This document shows, one piece after another, positions 61,997 through 64,000 of a stretch of 64,000 nucleotides of DNA; position 1 is the first letter of the stretch; each line of letters opens with the position of its first letter. This DNA comes from Marinobacter litoralis (GTDB lineage: Bacteria; Pseudomonadota; Gammaproteobacteria; Pseudomonadales; Oleiphilaceae): the NCBI RefSeq assembly GCF_016427555.1, contig NZ_JAELVS010000001.1, positions 248,001 through 312,000 on the forward strand, in the 5' to 3' direction. The notes beneath the pieces are model-generated. The model did no database searches, was not told where the DNA came from, and worked only from the letters and a program-made list of their open reading frames with translations. Position numbers and translations under genes: made by a program.

Positions 61997-64000
61997 CCAG
62001 CAACACCAGCACCGTAGACAACGCCAGTCCAAACGCTATGGATGTGGCCATGGGAATCAGGAACTGCGCCTGCAGCGACGTTTCGAACAACAAAGGCGTC
62101 AACCCGCCGATGGTGGTGAGGGAAGTGAGCAACACTGCCCGAACCCGCTGCACAACGGCTTCGTTCAAGGCGTCTGTAATAGCCAGTCCTTTCTGCCTTT
62201 GCTGGTTGTAAAAAGCCACCAGAATGATCGCGTTATTGACCACAATGCCAGACAGGCCAAACAAGCCGAACAACGACAAGATCGTTAGCTGCAAGCCCAT
62301 CAGCCAATGCCCAAGCAACCCGCCGATCAGGGCAAACGGAATGATCGCCATCACTATCAGGGGCAACATCCAGGAAGCAAACACCCAGGCTAACACCACA
62401 TACATCAAGCCAAGGCCAATCACCAGGCCGGTCTTCATATCGTCCATGGTCTCGCGCTGGTCTGCTGACCGACCCTCGAAACTGTAACGCACACCATAGC
62501 GGCTAACGATCTCAGGCAACACGTTAGCTTCCAGGCTTTCCAGCACCTGATCCGTGGTGGCAATCCGGGTATTGAGTGCCGATGCAACCTCCACCGCCAG
62601 CTTACCCTCAGCGTGCCGCAACGCCTGGAAGCCCTGCCGGTGGTCAAGGTTCATCACCTGTGCCAAAGGCACGAAACGGCCATCCGGCACCCGCACGGTC
62701 ATACGTTCCAAAGTGGCGTACTGCTCGCGCTGGTCACTCGGCAACTGCACCCGAACCTCCATCTCATCGCGCCCCTGCTGATAGATCTGAGCCACACGGC
62801 CATCAAACGCAGCTCGCAACTGGCGCCCCAGATCAACGGTCGTCAGGCCCAAGGCTTCGCCAAAGGGGCTCACCTGATAAATCAGCTGCTCGCGCCCCCA
62901 CGGCATATCGTCTTCGACATCCAGCACACCGGGCAAGGTTGAGAGTGCCTGAGCCAGCTCATCGGCCGCCGTCTTCAGGTCGTTAGCATTGTTGCCCGTC
63001 AATCGGATATTCACATCTCGCCCGGGCGGGCCTGCCTGACGCTCATTAATGTTCAGCGCATCCAGACCGGCCGGCAGATTCAGTCGGCTGCGCCACTCCC
63101 GTATAAACTCCGGATTACGCACCGACCGACGATCCGAAGGCACCAGCTCAACCAGCATGGAACCCAATTCATCACCACTGCGAGAGCTGCCTTCTGCCCC
63201 CAACGTGGCACCGTAGGTGGTGACCGCGTGCTGAATCAGGCCGCCGCCCAGCGCAGCCTCGGTTTTCGCGAGGGTTTCCTGCATCTCCCGCATAAACGCC
63301 TGCACCTGGCGCTGGTCGGTGCCTGCAACAAAACTGGCATTGGCGTAGAACACAGAAGGTTCGGGCGTTGGAAAGAAATTGAACCCCAAGCGCCCACCGG
63401 CCAATAAACCTACCGTTACAAGTGCCAGAGCCAAGGCCGCGCTCACCGTGACGCCCCGGTAGCGCAAACTGCGGTGGGACAGTCGGCGGAATGGACCCTC
63501 CCGAAAACGATCGAACCTTTGTTCAAAGCCATCTCGAAAACGGCTGACCGGATTGCGCTTGGGCGGCTGTATTCCGCCGGTTCGTGAGCGCTTCGTCTTC
63601 ACCTTGAATGCATTTCGTAAGTGAGACGGCAGAACAATAAAACATTCCAGCAGCGAGGCCACCAAAACGCAGATCATCACCAGCGGGATATCCCCCAGGA
63701 TGTTGCCAATGATGCCGCCCACGACCAAAAGCGGCATAAACGCCGCCACAGTGGTCAGCGACGATGCGAGCACCGGCCAGACCATCCGTTTGGCGGCACC
63801 TTCGGCAGCGTATAGCGATTCTTCTCCCATACGGGCATGAGCATCGGCGTCTTCGCCCACCACGATGGCGTCATCGACAATCACCCCCAAGGCCATGATC
63901 AAGGCAAACAGCGAGATCATGTTGATGGAGCCACCGAGCAACCAAAGCACCGCCATCGCCGCCAGAAAGGCCGTCGGGATGCCAATCGCCACCCACGCGG
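61935..64000 (-). CDS. RND efflux transporter permease, C-terminal part
   Basis: The gene continues past the right edge; about 688 C-terminal residues are present. TM4 carries the proton-relay pair in GVIVDDAIVVGED, followed by IPLVMICVLVASLLECFIVL, the second periplasmic loop and the second helix bundle (GIVVNNAIILVAF). The pattern fits AcrB/HAE1-family multidrug or metal RND pumps, though the C-terminus is short (PALLSWVEHFRASRSAHQ). No membrane-fusion protein gene is visible; it could lie upstream, outside the window. The stop lies inside the antisense end of pomB. Confidence 0.9.
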   Translation of the reverse strand, partial: AWVAIGIPTAFLAAMAVLWLLGGSINMISLFALIMALGVIVDDAIVVGEDADAHARMGEESLYAAEGAAKRMVWPVLASSLTTVAAFMPLLVVGGIIGNILGDIPLVMICVLVASLLECFIVLPSHLRNAFKVKTKRSRTGGIQPPKRNPVSRFRDGFEQRFDRFREGPFRRLSHRSLRYRGVTVSAALALALVTVGLLAGGRLGFNFFPTPEPSVFYANASFVAGTDQRQVQAFMREMQETLAKTEAALGGGLIQHAVTTYGATLGAEGSSRSGDELGSMLVELVPSDRRSVRNPEFIREWRSRLNLPAGLDALNINERQAGPPGRDVNIRLTGNNANDLKTAADELAQALSTLPGVLDVEDDMPWGREQLIYQVSPFGEALGLTTVDLGRQLRAAFDGRVAQIYQQGRDEMEVRVQLPSDQREQYATLERMTVRVPDGRFVPLAQVMNLDHRQGFQALRHAEGKLAVEVASALNTRIATTDQVLESLEANVLPEIVSRYGVRYSFEGRSADQRETMDDMKTGLVIGLGLMYVVLAWVFASWMLPLIVMAIIPFALIGGLLGHWLMGLQLTILSLFGLFGLSGIVVNNAIILVAFYNQQRQKGLAITDALNEAVVQRVRAVLLTSLTTIGGLTPLLFETSLQAQFLIPMATSIAFGLALSTVLVLLVIPALLSWVEHFRASRSAHQ

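Noticed and set aside
1..64000. Search by eye for CRISPR arrays, tRNA or rRNA genes, transposases, integrases and phage genes
   Set aside because: No direct-repeat array, cloverleaf-like sequence, rRNA core or mobile-element protein was recognised; gene content is continuous chromosomal type.

Overview
The window comes from a marine, hydrocarbon-associated gammaproteobacterium, most likely Marinobacter or a close relative. This rests on family recognition: a CYP153-type P450 tail, an ectoine TRAP uptake system resembling TeaABCD, a sodium-type PomAB stator, a full pel exopolysaccharide operon, and a moderate-to-high GC content throughout. No rRNA, tRNA, CRISPR array, insertion sequence or prophage gene was seen. 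The window looks like ordinary chromosome built of metabolic, transport and surface-polymer modules.

Layout. 1-15.0 kb: a carboxylate or fatty-acid catabolic island. It holds the P450 tail, a BisC-like molybdoenzyme, a soluble FixL/FixJ-type two-component pair, an isochorismatase-fold hydrolase, a MaoC hydratase, malonyl-CoA decarboxylase, a PhaB-like reductase, a DmdC-like acyl-CoA dehydrogenase, an aldehyde dehydrogenase, a DmdB-like acyl-CoA ligase and an SLC23-like permease. 15-18 kb: housekeeping genes (rlmE, a SpoU methyltransferase, SOS-type yebG, an NfsA-like nitroreductase). 18-22.1 kb: mscS-lutABC in one overlapping run. 22.3-29.1 kb: a luciferase-like monooxygenase, a small hydrolase, teaABCD and an alanine/glycine symporter. 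29.1-38.1 kb: two complete PotABCD-type ABC importers on the minus strand with different gene orders, then an orphan TRAP binding protein. 38.2-46 kb: a chemoreceptor, a CDF transporter with a divergent LysR regulator, rarD and ychJ, a PAS-GGDEF cyclase, a hotdog thioesterase, cytochrome c' and cytochrome b561. 46.2-58 kb: pelABCDEFG. 58-64 kb: a RetSat-like flavoprotein, a DUF1232 protein, pomAB and the C-terminal part of an RND pump that runs off the window.

How the parts may work together. In the first island a 24-bp inverted repeat (AAACCAAGTA, 4 nt, TACTTGGTTT) is perfect in the divergent maoC/mcd promoter region. Imperfect versions lie upstream of the molybdoenzyme gene (two, 33 bp apart) and of the permease-ligase operon. 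This points to one regulator controlling a dispersed pathway, and the FixLJ-like pair is the only regulatory system encoded inside the island. The encoded chemistry (import, CoA ligation, dehydrogenation, hydration, ketoreduction, aldehyde oxidation, malonyl-CoA decarboxylation) suggests degradation of a short or modified carboxylate, but the substrate cannot be read from the sequence.

The pel operon carries the expected catalytic and c-di-GMP-binding residues and sits about 2 kb from a diguanylate cyclase gene. The window also holds several osmolyte, polyamine and organic-acid importers. The strongest candidate for something undescribed is the operator-linked catabolic island. A GGA-rich intergenic stretch near 15.2 kb is a weaker candidate small RNA.
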